Assembly (NCBI RefSeq): GCF_900312675.1
Contig: NZ_OMPC01000005.1
Coordinates: forward strand, 1 to 63,826
Direction: 5' to 3'
Origin: Aliivibrio sp. EL58
Lineage (GTDB): Bacteria; Pseudomonadota; Gammaproteobacteria; Enterobacterales; Vibrionaceae
DNA length: 63,826 nucleotides
Shown here: in pieces, positions 33,314 to 42,583 of the stretch
How positions within the stretch are numbered: the first letter of the stretch is position 1
Layout: each line of letters opens with the position of its first letter
The notes under the pieces: generated by a model
Databases searched by the model: none
What the model was told of the DNA's origin: nothing
What the model saw: the letters and a program-made list of their open reading frames with translations, nothing else
Translations under genes and position numbers: made by a program

Positions 33314-33622
33314 TTATTTATTCGCTTTTTTGTCCGCTTCTGTTAAATCACGGATTTTACGGCTGATATCACGACGAGATTTAGAGATTTCAGCACTTTT
33401 GATGATGTGGTCATCAACACGGTCTTCGTAATCAGCTTTCATGTTTTGTACAACAGCAATGATTTCGTCAGTAGACATTGTTGGGTGAATATAATCCAAC
33501 ATGTTTTCTAAAAGAGTCACACGCTTCTGGTTATCACGAATTTTCTTTTGGTTATCTTGTAATTCACGTTTTAGTTTATTCTTACGACGAGCTTGGTTGA
33601 TGATTTCAAAAACGTTGTTCAT
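33314..33622 (-). CDS. yeeX: YeeX / DUF496 family protein
   Basis: The 102-residue coiled-coil protein matches E. coli YeeX in length and in long shared blocks: [31 protein letters not shown], and [20 protein letters not shown]. The family is conserved in gamma-proteobacteria and its function is not settled. No membrane segment. Confidence 0.88.
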   Translation of the reverse strand: MNNVFEIINQARRKNKLKRELQDNQKKIRDNQKRVTLLENMLDYIHPTMSTDEIIAVVQNMKADYEDRVDDHIIKSAEISKSRRDISRKIRDLTEADKKANK

Positions 33623-33731
33623 TTTTATATCCTATAATATTTAATAGCTACTCTCTTGATTAAATCATAAATGCAGCGTTGAAAACAATAACAAGATCAA
33701 TACAGTGCTAAAAAAATAAATTAAGACGCAG

Positions 33732-34139
33732 TTAAACCGCTATCTTCTCTTTCTCTGTATTAGGTTTAGTTTCTGTAATTTTAGTTACTTTTTCAATATC
33801 AACCACTTCACGATTTTCACCGATCAGTAAACCACCTTTCTCGATGGTCAATTGTTGAGTTTGCATTGTACCTTTGAATTTGCCTTTAGGCTGGATATTT
33901 ACTTCACCACCTTGGCATGTACCTTCAACTAAACCATTAATCAGTACCAATCCTGCTTTAATGTCACCTTGGACACGACCAGAAGGAGTAATAATGACTT
34001 CAGCTTCCGTTGAGATATTACCTTGAACAAAACCATCGATTTGAATGCTATGCTCAGATTCAATGTTACCTATAACTCGGCAACCTTTGGCAATGATAGA
34101 TAAAGAGGCTGAGGTAGACCGACTACTAAAAAGGCCCAT
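33732..34139 (-). CDS. Bactofilin family protein
   Basis: The 135-residue protein has the repeated beta-helix pattern of bactofilins (polymer-forming cytoskeletal proteins): IAKGCRVIGNIESEHSIQID, then repeats G.V.G.I in SGRVQGDIKAGLVLINGLVE. The short N-terminal tail (MGLFSSRSTSA) may contact the membrane. Bactofilins form filaments that place cell-wall enzymes. Monocistronic, with ATG 34139. Confidence 0.88.
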   Translation of the reverse strand: MGLFSSRSTSASLSIIAKGCRVIGNIESEHSIQIDGFVQGNISTEAEVIITPSGRVQGDIKAGLVLINGLVEGTCQGGEVNIQPKGKFKGTMQTQQLTIEKGGLLIGENREVVDIEKVTKITETKPNTEKEKIAV

Positions 34140-34294
34140 GTGTATTTCTCCAATTGATATTAAACTAACGAAAGAATACTATCATGGATAGAACAGGGGA
34201 TAACTACTATTTATAGAGTCAACAGTAGTATTTAGTAACAGAGCTCACACTTTTATCGTATGCATTATCGAATAAAGTAAAAGGAATCATAAGA

Positions 34295-34954
34295 ATGAGA
34301 ATTATCACCCAGGCAGAAATACGTGTTATTGGCTGTTTAATAGAAAAAGAAATCACCACACCAGAACATTACCCATTAACATTAAATGCACTAACGAACG
34401 CATGCAATCAAAAAAGTAATCGTGACCCTGTCACTTCAATGACAGATTCAAACGTATTAGATGCGCTTAATGCACTGATTAAAGACCGATTAGTGACTGA
34501 TGAAACTCGCGGAAACTCAAGAGTCGCTAAATATCAACACCGTTTTTGTAATACCGAATTTGGCAGCCTTAAATTGTCTTCGCAAGAGATTGCTATTTTA
34601 TGTGTGCTTTTTCTACGTGGGCCTCAAACGCCGGGTGAGCTAAGAACGAGAACGCAACGTTTATGTGAATTTGAAAATGTTGCGCAGGTTGAGGCCGTTT
34701 TAAATAAATTAGCCGCTGATGAACTCTCTCCTAAAGTCGTTAAGCTATCAAAAGAACCAGGCAAACGTGAAGCTCGATATGGGCACTTATTTTGCGGTGA
34801 GCTGAGTGACAGCGTCGCTGATTCTTGTATTCAAGAAGCACCGACACAAAATACCGAAAAAAATGAGCGAATTGAACAATTAGAAATTGAAGTTTCTCAG
34901 TTACGTACCGAGCTGAATGAATTAAAACAATTGGTTAATGAGGTTCTCTCTTAG
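34295..34954 (+). CDS. yceH: YceH family (DUF480) protein
   Basis: The 219-residue protein matches the UPF0502/YceH family. It has two winged-helix repeats (AEIRVIGCLIEKEITTPEHY and QEIAILCVLFLRGPQTPGEL) and a C-terminal coiled coil (IEQLEIEVSQLRTELNELKQ). The NACNQKSNRDPV motif is diagnostic. Predicted to be a DNA-binding or protein-interacting factor. It overlaps or abuts the next gene. Confidence 0.88.
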   Translation: MRIITQAEIRVIGCLIEKEITTPEHYPLTLNALTNACNQKSNRDPVTSMTDSNVLDALNALIKDRLVTDETRGNSRVAKYQHRFCNTEFGSLKLSSQEIAILCVLFLRGPQTPGELRTRTQRLCEFENVAQVEAVLNKLAADELSPKVVKLSKEPGKREARYGHLFCGELSDSVADSCIQEAPTQNTEKNERIEQLEIEVSQLRTELNELKQLVNEVLS

Positions 34955-34958
34955 TGAC

Positions 34959-35240
34959 ATGACAGAGCTTAAATCTGACTGGACTCTCTATTTGATACGA
35001 ACCCGATCTAACAGTTTATATTGTGGCATCACTAATAATTTGCCACGTCGCTTAGAAATGCATAAAGCAGGTAAAGGGGCGAAGTATTTACGAGGAAAAG
35101 GGCCTTTAACTTTAGTGTGGTCACACAATGTAGAGTCAAAATCACACGCGTTAAAATATGAGTATCGTATAAAAAAAATGACCAAGGCCTCAAAAGAAGC
35201 CTTGGTCAATCAAACAGGTAGTTTACCTAGCCTTGACTGA
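34959..35240 (+). CDS. yhbQ: GIY-YIG nuclease superfamily protein, YhbQ-like
   Basis: The 93-residue protein is a UPF0213/YhbQ GIY-YIG domain: WTLYLIRTRSNSLYCGITNN, then RRLEMHKAGKGAKYLRGKG, and E in ALKYEYRIKKM. I use ATG 34959, 4 bp after the yceH stop, because the family N terminus begins there; 34938 would overlap yceH. YhbQ-type proteins are DNA nucleases tied to repair. Cotranscribed with yceH. Confidence 0.82.
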   Translation: MTELKSDWTLYLIRTRSNSLYCGITNNLPRRLEMHKAGKGAKYLRGKGPLTLVWSHNVESKSHALKYEYRIKKMTKASKEALVNQTGSLPSLD

Positions 35241-35251
35241 TCTCTGAATTA

Positions 35252-36082
35252 CTAATCGTAGATAGTCGGGATCGGTTGGCGTTTATGCTGGGACAGTTGG
35301 TAGATAGTAATTAATCTAGCTTCTGCTTCAGCATCAATTTTCTTACCTTCTAAAAAGTCATCTATTTGGTCGTAAGTAACCGACAGTGCATCTTCATCTG
35401 CTTTTTGAGGAGCAAGTTCTTCTAGATCAGCCGTTGGCACTTTTTTCACTAGCTGCTCAGGAGCACCTAACGCCGCAGCAACCTCTCTTACCTGACGCTT
35501 GTTTAAGCCAAATAGGGGAGCCAAATCACACGCACCATCACCAAACTTAGTGTAAAACCCAGTAATGTTTTCGGCAGAGTGATCGGTTCCTAATACTAAA
35601 CCGCCAACATAACCTGCAACTTCATATTGAGCTATCATTCGTGCGCGTGCTTTTACATTGCCTTTCACAAAATCTACCTTTGCAGAATCGCTAGGAAGTA
35701 GGCCTGTATGCTCAAGAGCAATATGATTCGCTTTGTGTAAGCCATCAACACCGTCTTTAATGTTTATGCTGATTGATTGAGAAGGTTGAATAAAAGATAA
35801 GGCTAATTGAGCTTCATCTTCATCCTTTTGGATACCATAAGGTAAGCGTACCGCGATAAATTGGTATTTATCCGTTTCAAGCTCTTGGTTTAATTCATTA
35901 ATTGCAATTTGAGCTAATCGCCCGCAAGTTGTTGAGTCGACACCACCGCTGATCCCAAGGATTAGCGATTTGCAATGAGATTGAATTAGTTTTGATTTAA
36001 TAAAATCGACACGAGTTGTAATTTCTTGAACGGGGTCAATTGATTCTTTTACTTTCATTTCTTCAACAATCTGCTGTTGCAT
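35252..36082 (-). CDS. nadE: NH3-dependent NAD+ synthetase
   Basis: NadE makes NAD from deamido-NAD, ATP and ammonia. The 276-residue protein has the PP-loop SGGVDS (45-50), the [20 protein letters not shown] segment, [20 protein letters not shown] and the C-terminal [11 protein letters not shown]. It lacks a glutaminase domain, so it uses ammonia. It is divergent from the nadD-like gene at 36242, so two NAD steps share one intergenic region of 159 bp. Confidence 0.95.
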   Translation of the reverse strand: MQQQIVEEMKVKESIDPVQEITTRVDFIKSKLIQSHCKSLILGISGGVDSTTCGRLAQIAINELNQELETDKYQFIAVRLPYGIQKDEDEAQLALSFIQPSQSISINIKDGVDGLHKANHIALEHTGLLPSDSAKVDFVKGNVKARARMIAQYEVAGYVGGLVLGTDHSAENITGFYTKFGDGACDLAPLFGLNKRQVREVAAALGAPEQLVKKVPTADLEELAPQKADEDALSVTYDQIDDFLEGKKIDAEAEARLITIYQLSQHKRQPIPTIYD

Positions 36083-36241
36083 TGCGATTCCTTTACCCTT
36101 TATTGAGGGGCTATTAACACTTAAGTAGAATAATCATACTGAATTAAATGAATTAATAACAGCCTAATAGTGTTCTCACATAGCCATCGACATAAATTTC
36201 ACTTATGCTGATTAATAATATCAACAATAACGAGATTAAAA

Positions 36242-36754
36242 ATGAAGATTGCAGTATTTGGTAGCGCCTTTAATCCACCATCATTTGGTCACAAGAGCGT
36301 GATTGAACGTCTTGGGCATTTTGACAAAGTGTTACTGGTACCAAGTATTTCACACGCATGGGGTAAAGCGATGCTGCCTTATGAAACTCGACTTAATATG
36401 ATTAATGCATTTATTTCTGACTTAGCGTTGAGTAACGTTGAGTTATCTACCTTGGAAAAAGAGATCCACATTCCAGAACAAAGCGTCACCACTTTTTCTC
36501 TCTTAAAAAAACTTCAAGAATTACACTGTAATGCCGATATTACTTTTATCATTGGGCCAGATAACTTCCTTAAGTTTGACAAGTTTTTCAAAGCTGATGA
36601 GATAATAAAACGTTGGAGTGTTATGGCTTGTCCAGAAACAGTACCTATTAGAAGTACCGATATAAGAAATACGATACAACGTGGTGAGGATATCTCCCAC
36701 TTAACAACAAAGGGTGTCCAAGAATACATTTCTAGGCATCAATTATACGAGTAA
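36242..36754 (+). CDS. Nicotinate/nicotinamide mononucleotide adenylyltransferase-like protein
   Basis: The 170-residue protein is a nucleotidyltransferase of the NadD/NMNAT type: FGSAFNPPSFGHKSVIERL (the GxFxPxHxGH motif), FIIGPDNFLKFDKF, and the C-terminal RSTDIRNTIQRGEDI matching the ISSTxIR signature. It would attach AMP to nicotinate or nicotinamide mononucleotide. It is shorter than the essential NadD (about 210), so it may be a salvage paralog. Start ATG has a weak AACGAGA upstream. Confidence 0.82.
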   Translation: MKIAVFGSAFNPPSFGHKSVIERLGHFDKVLLVPSISHAWGKAMLPYETRLNMINAFISDLALSNVELSTLEKEIHIPEQSVTTFSLLKKLQELHCNADITFIIGPDNFLKFDKFFKADEIIKRWSVMACPETVPIRSTDIRNTIQRGEDISHLTTKGVQEYISRHQLYE

Positions 36755-36760
36755 TAATCT

Positions 36761-37267
36761 ATGAAAATACAAGTTGGCTTAATCAGTTTAACGATGGCAA
36801 TATCTATGTACGCAAGTGCAGAAGAGAGGTCGACTTGTTTGCAAGAAAGCTACGATAGCTATTCACGTGAAATTTATTCGTCAAACAACCACTGTTTAGT
36901 GCCTTTATTTGAAGTTAATCAGTTTATTTCACAATTAACTGAAATAACAAAAAATATTGAAGAAGAAGTTTTTGAAGAAAGCTTTTGGGATAAGTGGGCT
37001 TACACTACTGGAGATGACCCATTATTAACTGGTTACCTTAGTGACAGTGCGGTGGGTTTTACTGTGTGGCAACCTGAAGAATATTACGACAAAAAAATAG
37101 AAGAATTTGAATCATACGGCGAATGGCTTGAAAGTCATGGTTTACAGTTGAGCTTAGCGTTTGGTGGAGAAAAACAGGGAAGAAATGCCCGTTTTCGTAT
37201 TGATTATCGCTGGCATGAACGCGCTGATGATCAGGTGTTTATGCAGTTTGAAATCCCTTTCCAATAA
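36761..37267 (+). CDS. Periplasmic hypothetical protein, 168 residues
   Basis: A signal peptide is visible (MKIQVGLISLTMAISMYASA, cleavage before EERS). Two cysteines near the mature N terminus (STCLQES... NNHCLVP) could pair. The body is acidic and aromatic. It begins 6 bp after the nadD-like gene and is probably cotranscribed. Family not recognised. Confidence 0.6.
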   Translation: MKIQVGLISLTMAISMYASAEERSTCLQESYDSYSREIYSSNNHCLVPLFEVNQFISQLTEITKNIEEEVFEESFWDKWAYTTGDDPLLTGYLSDSAVGFTVWQPEEYYDKKIEEFESYGEWLESHGLQLSLAFGGEKQGRNARFRIDYRWHERADDQVFMQFEIPFQ

Positions 37268-37300
37268 CGAAAAATCGAGCATCATCGTGATGACGCTAGC

Positions 37301-37918
37301 TTACTTTAGTAAAGAAAATACTTGTTGAAGTAGTTGTACATTGCCTGAAAAATAACGCTTCGCAATCATCTCATCTTTCGCGCCAGATTTACGCATTTTA
37401 TCCGCTTCTCTTACTTTCAATGCCATCATCATGTCTGGGGACACTTGGCAATCTACCGTCTCTTTAGCGTCAGTTAATGAGGATAAGTAGCTATTAATAC
37501 TCTTTGATTCTACAGACAATTCTGTATGCAAAGAGGCCGTAAGTAACTCATCTTGCATTACCTGCAATAAACGCTGTTCAGCAAGTTCTGTTAAATTACT
37601 TGATTGCAGCTTTTGTAATCCCGCAAGTAATAAAGGACTCATCTCAACATAACCACCATGAGATTGTAATAACTCGCGAGTTCTTACCGAAAATTTAACA
37701 GTAGAGATACTCGAGTTCGGAACAATAGTGATTGAAGATAAAGCATCAAACGGAAGCCAAAACCCTTCTCCAGGCAGAACCAAATATTCCCATTTACCTA
37801 AACGAATAAGCGCAGCACCAGTAAGAACAGATACGAATTCATAATGGTTCTTTTTCTTTCTCGCTGTATAAAAAAGATGGGAATGTGTCTCTGAGTGAAA
37901 AGTGATTGCGTTTTTCAT
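37301..37918 (-). CDS. AraC-like cupin sensor protein
   Basis: The N-terminal half resembles the cupin ligand-binding part of AraC regulators: YEFVSVLTGAALIRLGKWEYLVLPGEGFWLPFDALSSI. The C-terminal half is helical but does not show a clear pair of HTH motifs; KMRKSGAKDEMIAKRYFSGN could be one recognition element. At 205 residues it is shorter than full AraC proteins (about 280). It may be a reduced regulator. Confidence in the broad class is moderate. Confidence 0.55.
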   Translation of the reverse strand: MKNAITFHSETHSHLFYTARKKKNHYEFVSVLTGAALIRLGKWEYLVLPGEGFWLPFDALSSITIVPNSSISTVKFSVRTRELLQSHGGYVEMSPLLLAGLQKLQSSNLTELAEQRLLQVMQDELLTASLHTELSVESKSINSYLSSLTDAKETVDCQVSPDMMMALKVREADKMRKSGAKDEMIAKRYFSGNVQLLQQVFSLLK

Positions 37919-38099
37919 AGGTACCTCTAAATTTGAGTTCGTAACTTTACTGGTTTTTACCTAAAAATCAACGGATTCTCTATCGTAAAAGTAATATTTA
38001 CTCACAAATGGTACGACCACTGTAATTGTTCACGTACAAGTGAAGTAAAATCAAGTAGAATATGGCCTCATTTCCTTTTTGGTAACCAGAAGTCTAAAA

Positions 38100-39203
38100 A
38101 TGACCACACAAGATATCTATCAAGAAATTCGCCCATATAATGATGATGAAGTTCCTGCTGCTATTGAGCGTTTAATTTCTGATGATGAATTCATTACCGC
38201 TATTCTGCATTACAAGTTTCCTTCTGCCTCTAAGTTTTTATTTTGGCTATTAGCGCCATTGTTGCGTTGTAAGTTACGTCGCTCATTATCTAAGATCACC
38301 ACAATAGAAGATGTGCAGTTGAATGTGGCGACGTATTTGAATAAGACGGTTAAAAAGACAACCAATGGTATTACCTATACTGGATTGGATAAGTTAGATC
38401 CTAATCAAGCGTATTTATTTGTTTCTAATCACCGTGATATTGCTATGGACCCTGCGTTAATGAATTGGGTTTTATACAATAATAAGATGCAAACAGTTAG
38501 AATCGCGATAGGTGATAACTTATTGAAAAAGGCCTGCAGTACAGAATTAATGAAGCTGAACAAAAGTTTCATTGTAAAACGTTCAGCAAAAGCGCCTCGT
38601 CAAATGCTTAAAGCGTTAGGGCAGTTGTCTGCTTATATTAAGCATTCTTTAGAAACCAATAACTCTATTTGGATCGCGCAAAAAGAAGGTCGAGCAAAGG
38701 ATGGTAACGACTTTACCGATCCTGCAATTTTAAAGATGTTTCATGTTGAAGGACGTAAACGTAAAGAGAGCTTTCCTGATTACATGAATAGCTTAAAGAT
38801 AGTTCCTGTATCTATCTCTTATGAGAATGATCCATTAGATGTTCAAAAAGCTAAAGAATTGAATGCCGTAGCAACATTAGGTTCATACGAGAAAGGTGAA
38901 TTTGAAGACATCGACAGTATTATCAAAGGGATCATTGGTAATAAGAAACGCATTCACATTCACTTTGGTGACGTTGTCACTTCTGCACCGGAATCTGCTG
39001 ATCTATTAGCACAAGAGATGGATCAACAGATAACAAAAAATTACCATCTGTTCCCAATCAATTATGCAGCAGCGAATGTTGACTCTGATACCGTGACAGA
39101 AGAAGTAAAACAAGAGTTAGAGACTAAGCTGGAGCAGTTGTCATTACAAGAACAGCCTTATCTGCGTGCGCTTTACGCTAATCCAGTAAAGAACGCACAA
39201 TAG
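38100..39203 (+). CDS. Glycerol-phosphate acyltransferase-like (PlsC domain) protein
   Basis: The 367-residue protein has acyltransferase blocks: FVSNHRDIAMDPALMNWVLY, RSAKAPRQM and NSIWIAQKEGRAKDGND, the last matching the EGxR-type element that binds glycerol phosphate. It lacks membrane helices of full PlsB. These proteins acylate lysophospholipid or related acceptors. I start at ATG 38100 (AGAAG upstream) rather than at the earlier in-frame codon at 38079. Confidence 0.78.
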   Translation: MTTQDIYQEIRPYNDDEVPAAIERLISDDEFITAILHYKFPSASKFLFWLLAPLLRCKLRRSLSKITTIEDVQLNVATYLNKTVKKTTNGITYTGLDKLDPNQAYLFVSNHRDIAMDPALMNWVLYNNKMQTVRIAIGDNLLKKACSTELMKLNKSFIVKRSAKAPRQMLKALGQLSAYIKHSLETNNSIWIAQKEGRAKDGNDFTDPAILKMFHVEGRKRKESFPDYMNSLKIVPVSISYENDPLDVQKAKELNAVATLGSYEKGEFEDIDSIIKGIIGNKKRIHIHFGDVVTSAPESADLLAQEMDQQITKNYHLFPINYAAANVDSDTVTEEVKQELETKLEQLSLQEQPYLRALYANPVKNAQ

Positions 39204-39219
39204 TTCTGATTCTTTAAGT

Positions 39220-40149
39220 TTAATTGAATAGCTTTTTATCCCAATGTGGTGGATTACCCACTTGTTGGGATAAAAAGTCAATAAAGGTTCTAACCTTTGG
39301 AGGTAAGTGCTGGCGTCTTGGATAGACTGCATAAATCGGTAATACCATGTCTGCTTGCCATTCCGTTAATAAACGTACCAAAGTGCCATTTTCAAATTCA
39401 TCTTCAAGTAAGTAGCTCGCCAAATACGATATACCGGCTCCGGCTTTAGTTGCATCTAAAATCGCTGATGCATTGTCTATTTTAAAAATACTCTGCACTT
39501 TAACAACTTGATGGACGCCATCACGAGTAAATTCCCATTCATTAAACTTGCGCTCATTACTATGATAAGCAATACATTTATGTTTACTTAAATCAGCCGG
39601 TCGAGAAGGCAACCCATTTTCTTTAATATAACTTGGTGCAGCTGCAACGATAAAACGGCAGTCGGCAATTTTTCTCGCTACCATGCCTTCGGGTAAATCA
39701 TCATGTATGGCTATCCAGCAATCAAGGCCATCCTCTAACAGCTTTGGTTTATGATCGAATAGGGTGACTTCCAGATCAACGTCAGGAAATTGCGCTTGAA
39801 ACTCAGCAAGGGCATGAATGATATGACGATTACCAAAGGATTGTGCAATACCAACCTTAAATACGCCAGATATCCTACCGTGGTGTGCATCTAACAAGGC
39901 ATCAGCTTCATAAGCAATATCAATGAGCTTTTGGCTGTATTCGGCGTATTGCTGACCTAGCTCAGTGATCGAAACAGATCGATTATTACGCTGGACTAAC
40001 TGGCAGTCTAAGCGAGTTTCTAAGGCTTTTATCTGTTTGGATACATGAGATTTAGAGATACCTAACTTTTCAGCAGCACGTGTAAAGTTTAACTCATTGG
40101 CTACCGTAGCAAAGATTACCATTTGATGCAGATTATCTAACATTATCAA
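39220..40149 (-). CDS. LysR family transcriptional regulator
   Basis: The 309-residue regulator has a canonical winged helix-turn-helix (LNFTRAAEKLGISKSHVSKQ, about 20-40) and an effector domain starting near residue 92 (GVFKVGIAQSFGNRHIIHAL). It belongs to the large CrgA/AaeR-like group by style. Target genes are unknown; it is convergent with the acyltransferase gene. ATG 40149 or 40143. Confidence 0.88.
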   Translation of the reverse strand: MIMLDNLHQMVIFATVANELNFTRAAEKLGISKSHVSKQIKALETRLDCQLVQRNNRSVSITELGQQYAEYSQKLIDIAYEADALLDAHHGRISGVFKVGIAQSFGNRHIIHALAEFQAQFPDVDLEVTLFDHKPKLLEDGLDCWIAIHDDLPEGMVARKIADCRFIVAAAPSYIKENGLPSRPADLSKHKCIAYHSNERKFNEWEFTRDGVHQVVKVQSIFKIDNASAILDATKAGAGISYLASYLLEDEFENGTLVRLLTEWQADMVLPIYAVYPRRQHLPPKVRTFIDFLSQQVGNPPHWDKKLFN

Positions 40150-40181
40150 ACCTAAAGAAAAAACAGTCTTCTATTGTAATG

Positions 40182-40796
40182 CTACTTAAAAATATAACCA
40201 TCAACTTTTATGGTTTCTGGAAATTCAGTGATTTGTTGTCCACCAAGATAGATATTCCCCTTGACGACTAAGTCAGTGGGTAGGGTAGTGATTTGAGAGT
40301 AACCAAGATAAAGGTTCCCTTTTACGACTAATTGTTTTGGCAAATTAGCTAAAGGGGTTCGAATAACACTTAAATCGCCATTTACCGTTAATCGTTGAGG
40401 AAGCTCTGTTAAGCCTGAACCTGCAAAATTGATAAAACCTGCCACTTTAATACCACGAGTATATCGCTTGAGTTGGGTTGTTCCAGCCAGATTTAAATAG
40501 CCTTTTACTTGCGTCCCTCTGGGAATGTTCTTAATCTTCGTATTAGCTAAATTGAGATCACCATTGACGATTAAGCCCTTGGGTAACTTTTTGATGTAAC
40601 TGTTGGCAAGATTTACATTGCCTTTAAGTTCAAGATTATCAGGGAGCTCTGTGTAATTTGTATGTCGTAAATTGATATTTCCATAGCTATCAATATGATT
40701 TATTAAGCGATGTTTATTAAGCATTTCAGCCATTAAAGGTGAAGAAGTAAGGCTTGCTACCATTAGTAAGGCCAAAGAAATGTGCGATTTAGACAT
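40182..40796 (-). CDS. Secreted leucine-rich, right-handed repeat protein
   Basis: A signal peptide (LALLMVASLTSSPLMA) precedes about eight imperfect 20-21-residue repeats of the form LPxxLxVxGxLxLxxTxI, for example LPKGLIVNGDLNLANTKIKN and LPTDLVVKGNIYLGGQQITE. This predicts an elongated beta solenoid in the periplasm or outside the cell. Partner unknown; possible adhesion or envelope role is inference. Located just downstream of the LysR gene's start on the same strand. Confidence 0.65.
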   Translation of the reverse strand: MSKSHISLALLMVASLTSSPLMAEMLNKHRLINHIDSYGNINLRHTNYTELPDNLELKGNVNLANSYIKKLPKGLIVNGDLNLANTKIKNIPRGTQVKGYLNLAGTTQLKRYTRGIKVAGFINFAGSGLTELPQRLTVNGDLSVIRTPLANLPKQLVVKGNLYLGYSQITTLPTDLVVKGNIYLGGQQITEFPETIKVDGYIFK

Positions 40797-40989
40797 AATA
40801 TAGACAACATAAAGTTAGTGACTTACTTTGTTATCGACTATAAATGAAATATGTTTAATTTCAAATCAGTGATATAAGTCTTGTTTTTCAGTTTTTTTTA
40901 TTAAAACACATTTGGTATAGTGAAATCCGGTATTCAAATACCGCAGCGATAAATAGAATCGCGAGTAATTCAAACATTAAGGAGACGTA

Positions 40990-41196
40990 ATGTCTAAAGC
41001 GACTGGTACTGTAAAATGGTTTAACGAAGAGAAAGGTTTTGGTTTCATCGCACAAGAAAACGGACCTGACGTGTTTGCTCACTTCAGCGCGATTCAATCA
41101 GACGGTTTCAAAACGTTGAAAGAAGGCCAAGCAGTAACTTTTGATGTTGAGCAAGGTCCTAAAGGCCCTCAAGCAAGCAATATCCAAGCTGCTTAG
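40990..41196 (+). CDS. CspA family cold-shock protein
   Basis: A 68-residue cold-shock domain: [20 protein letters not shown] (RNP1 KGFGFI), DVFAHFSAI (RNP2), then the terminal strands [18 protein letters not shown]. It melts RNA structure. GGAG precedes the ATG. A terminator follows closely. Confidence 0.93.
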   Translation: MSKATGTVKWFNEEKGFGFIAQENGPDVFAHFSAIQSDGFKTLKEGQAVTFDVEQGPKGPQASNIQAA

Positions 41197-41213
41197 TACC
41201 AAGAATATTAATA

Positions 41214-41242
41214 AAAAGGCTCTCAATGTGAGAGCCTTTTTT
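41214..41242 (+). terminator. Intrinsic terminator of the cold-shock gene
   Basis: AAAGGCTCTCA / TGAGAGCCTTTTTT hairpin with a 3-nt loop. Confidence 0.9.
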
Positions 41243-41261
41243 CTTTGTTATCTATAACTGA

Positions 41262-41573
41262 TTATTTTCTAAGAGAGCGGGTCTTTAATTCGTAAATCAG
41301 TTTTTCTGCACTACAAGAGAATTTTAAGCGTGCATGAAGTTCTTTTTCATCGTTAGCCAGCTCAATATTGTGCTCAACGTCTTCGCATACTTCTTTTGCT
41401 AGAGATAGGTAATTAGCAAATTCTGCTTCTAACTGTGCTTTATTATTAGCGAAGATGCTTACTTCAGCAACATCATCACCTTCTTTAATCACAAAACCCA
41501 TTTCTGCACTACAGCCACATGAATCACATGGTACATTTTGCTCAACTTCAGAAGTCATCGTTTGTTTCCTCAT
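41262..41573 (-). CDS. DUF406 family protein (YfcZ/YiiS-like)
   Basis: The 103-residue protein resembles E. coli YfcZ and YiiS: an N-terminal CDSCGCSAEMGFVI cluster, the central FANNKAQLEAEFANYLSLAK helix, and the C-terminal LKFSCSAEKLIYELKTR. Cysteines in CDSCGC might bind metal. Function unknown. ATG 41573 or 41558 (MTSEVEQ). Confidence 0.8.
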   Translation of the reverse strand: MRKQTMTSEVEQNVPCDSCGCSAEMGFVIKEGDDVAEVSIFANNKAQLEAEFANYLSLAKEVCEDVEHNIELANDEKELHARLKFSCSAEKLIYELKTRSLRK

Positions 41574-42020
41574 AATAGTTATCTATGGGGTATACTATGC
41601 TTGTTCATATTAGAAAACTAGTATTTATAACAGGCATATGCAAAAACTTTCCGTAGTAACAAATTATTAAGAATTCCACAACAGTATTACAACTTGGGAC
41701 TAAGACCTCAAAATATGAACCTTTATGACAAATCTTTGTCAGAATTCAGAGCAGTGTATTGTAATTCCGTACTGTATAATACAGAATACTGACTGAACAT
41801 AGGGCAGGGTTAAGCAGCAAACAGATATTTCGTTAAAAATGTGATTCTTATACTTGAGAATGCTTTAACGGCTAGATTGCGATAATATGTTTAACGTGCA
41901 AAATATCATAAAAAAATTATACAAATGGACTTGAATCCTATAAATTAGCTTAATTAAATCATTTAGTTAATTTTTACGATTAATTTCTTAATGGACTAAC
42001 TACATTAGAAGAGTTTTATT
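41574..42020. other. Long regulatory region upstream of the TetR gene
   Basis: 447 bp with no gene. A perfect 13-bp palindrome CTGTATAATACAG lies at 41772-41784, and the 3' half is strongly AT-rich. The stretch probably carries promoters for the divergent DUF406 and TetR genes. No small RNA or terminator could be supported. Confidence 0.5.
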
Positions 42021-42482
42021 ATGCCAAAAAGAAGTAAAGAAGATACTGAAATCACCATCCAGAAGATCATGGATGCGGTTATTGATCAACTATTACGCTT
42101 AGGCTATGACAAAATGTCATACACGACATTAAGCCAACAGACTGGTGTATCTAGAACAGGTATCAGCCACCACTTTCCAAAGAAAACTGACTTTACTGCT
42201 GCTTTAGATGGTCGTATTTTCCGTCTATTTGCTGAACGTCTTGAAATGCAAGGTGATAAACAAGCATTTATTGATAGCTGGATTTCTTCTTTAGAAGACG
42301 AGCAATTCCGTGCAATTCTACGTCTTTTATTCCACCATATCGTTACTTCTGCAAATGCACATGAATTTGCTCATAATGGCATTGAGCGTTTATACGGAAT
42401 GGTTGAAGACCTATATGGCGAAGAAAGCCGTAAAGATCTTGAATGGCTAATTGGCCTTTCTCTAATTCGTATGTCTAAGTAA
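42021..42482 (+). CDS. TetR family transcriptional regulator
   Basis: The 153-residue regulator has a TetR-type DNA-binding domain (IMDAVIDQLLRLGYDKMSYT, then LSQQTGVSRTGISHHFPKKT). The ligand domain is short, giving a total length below the usual 190-200. Its position just ahead of the TolC-HlyD-ABC2 efflux genes suggests it controls them, although a terminator lies in between. Confidence 0.82.
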   Translation: MPKRSKEDTEITIQKIMDAVIDQLLRLGYDKMSYTTLSQQTGVSRTGISHHFPKKTDFTAALDGRIFRLFAERLEMQGDKQAFIDSWISSLEDEQFRAILRLLFHHIVTSANAHEFAHNGIERLYGMVEDLYGEESRKDLEWLIGLSLIRMSK

Positions 42483-42499
42483 TTATATTATTTAGTATG

Positions 42500-42538
42500 A
42501 AAGCTTATCGGTATTACTATCGATAAGCTTTTTTTTTG
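42500..42538 (+). terminator. Intrinsic terminator after the TetR gene
   Basis: AAAGCTTATCG / CGATAAGCTTTTTTTTT hairpin with a loop of about 10 nt. Confidence 0.9.
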
Positions 42539-42583
42539 CATTCAAAACCAATTAGAGCTTATACTCTAGCTATTGGAGGGGTT

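Noticed and set aside
41772-41784. CTGTATAATACAG as a LexA box
   Set aside because: The spacing between CTGT and ACAG is 5 bp, not the 8 bp needed for LexA. Listed only as an unassigned palindrome.
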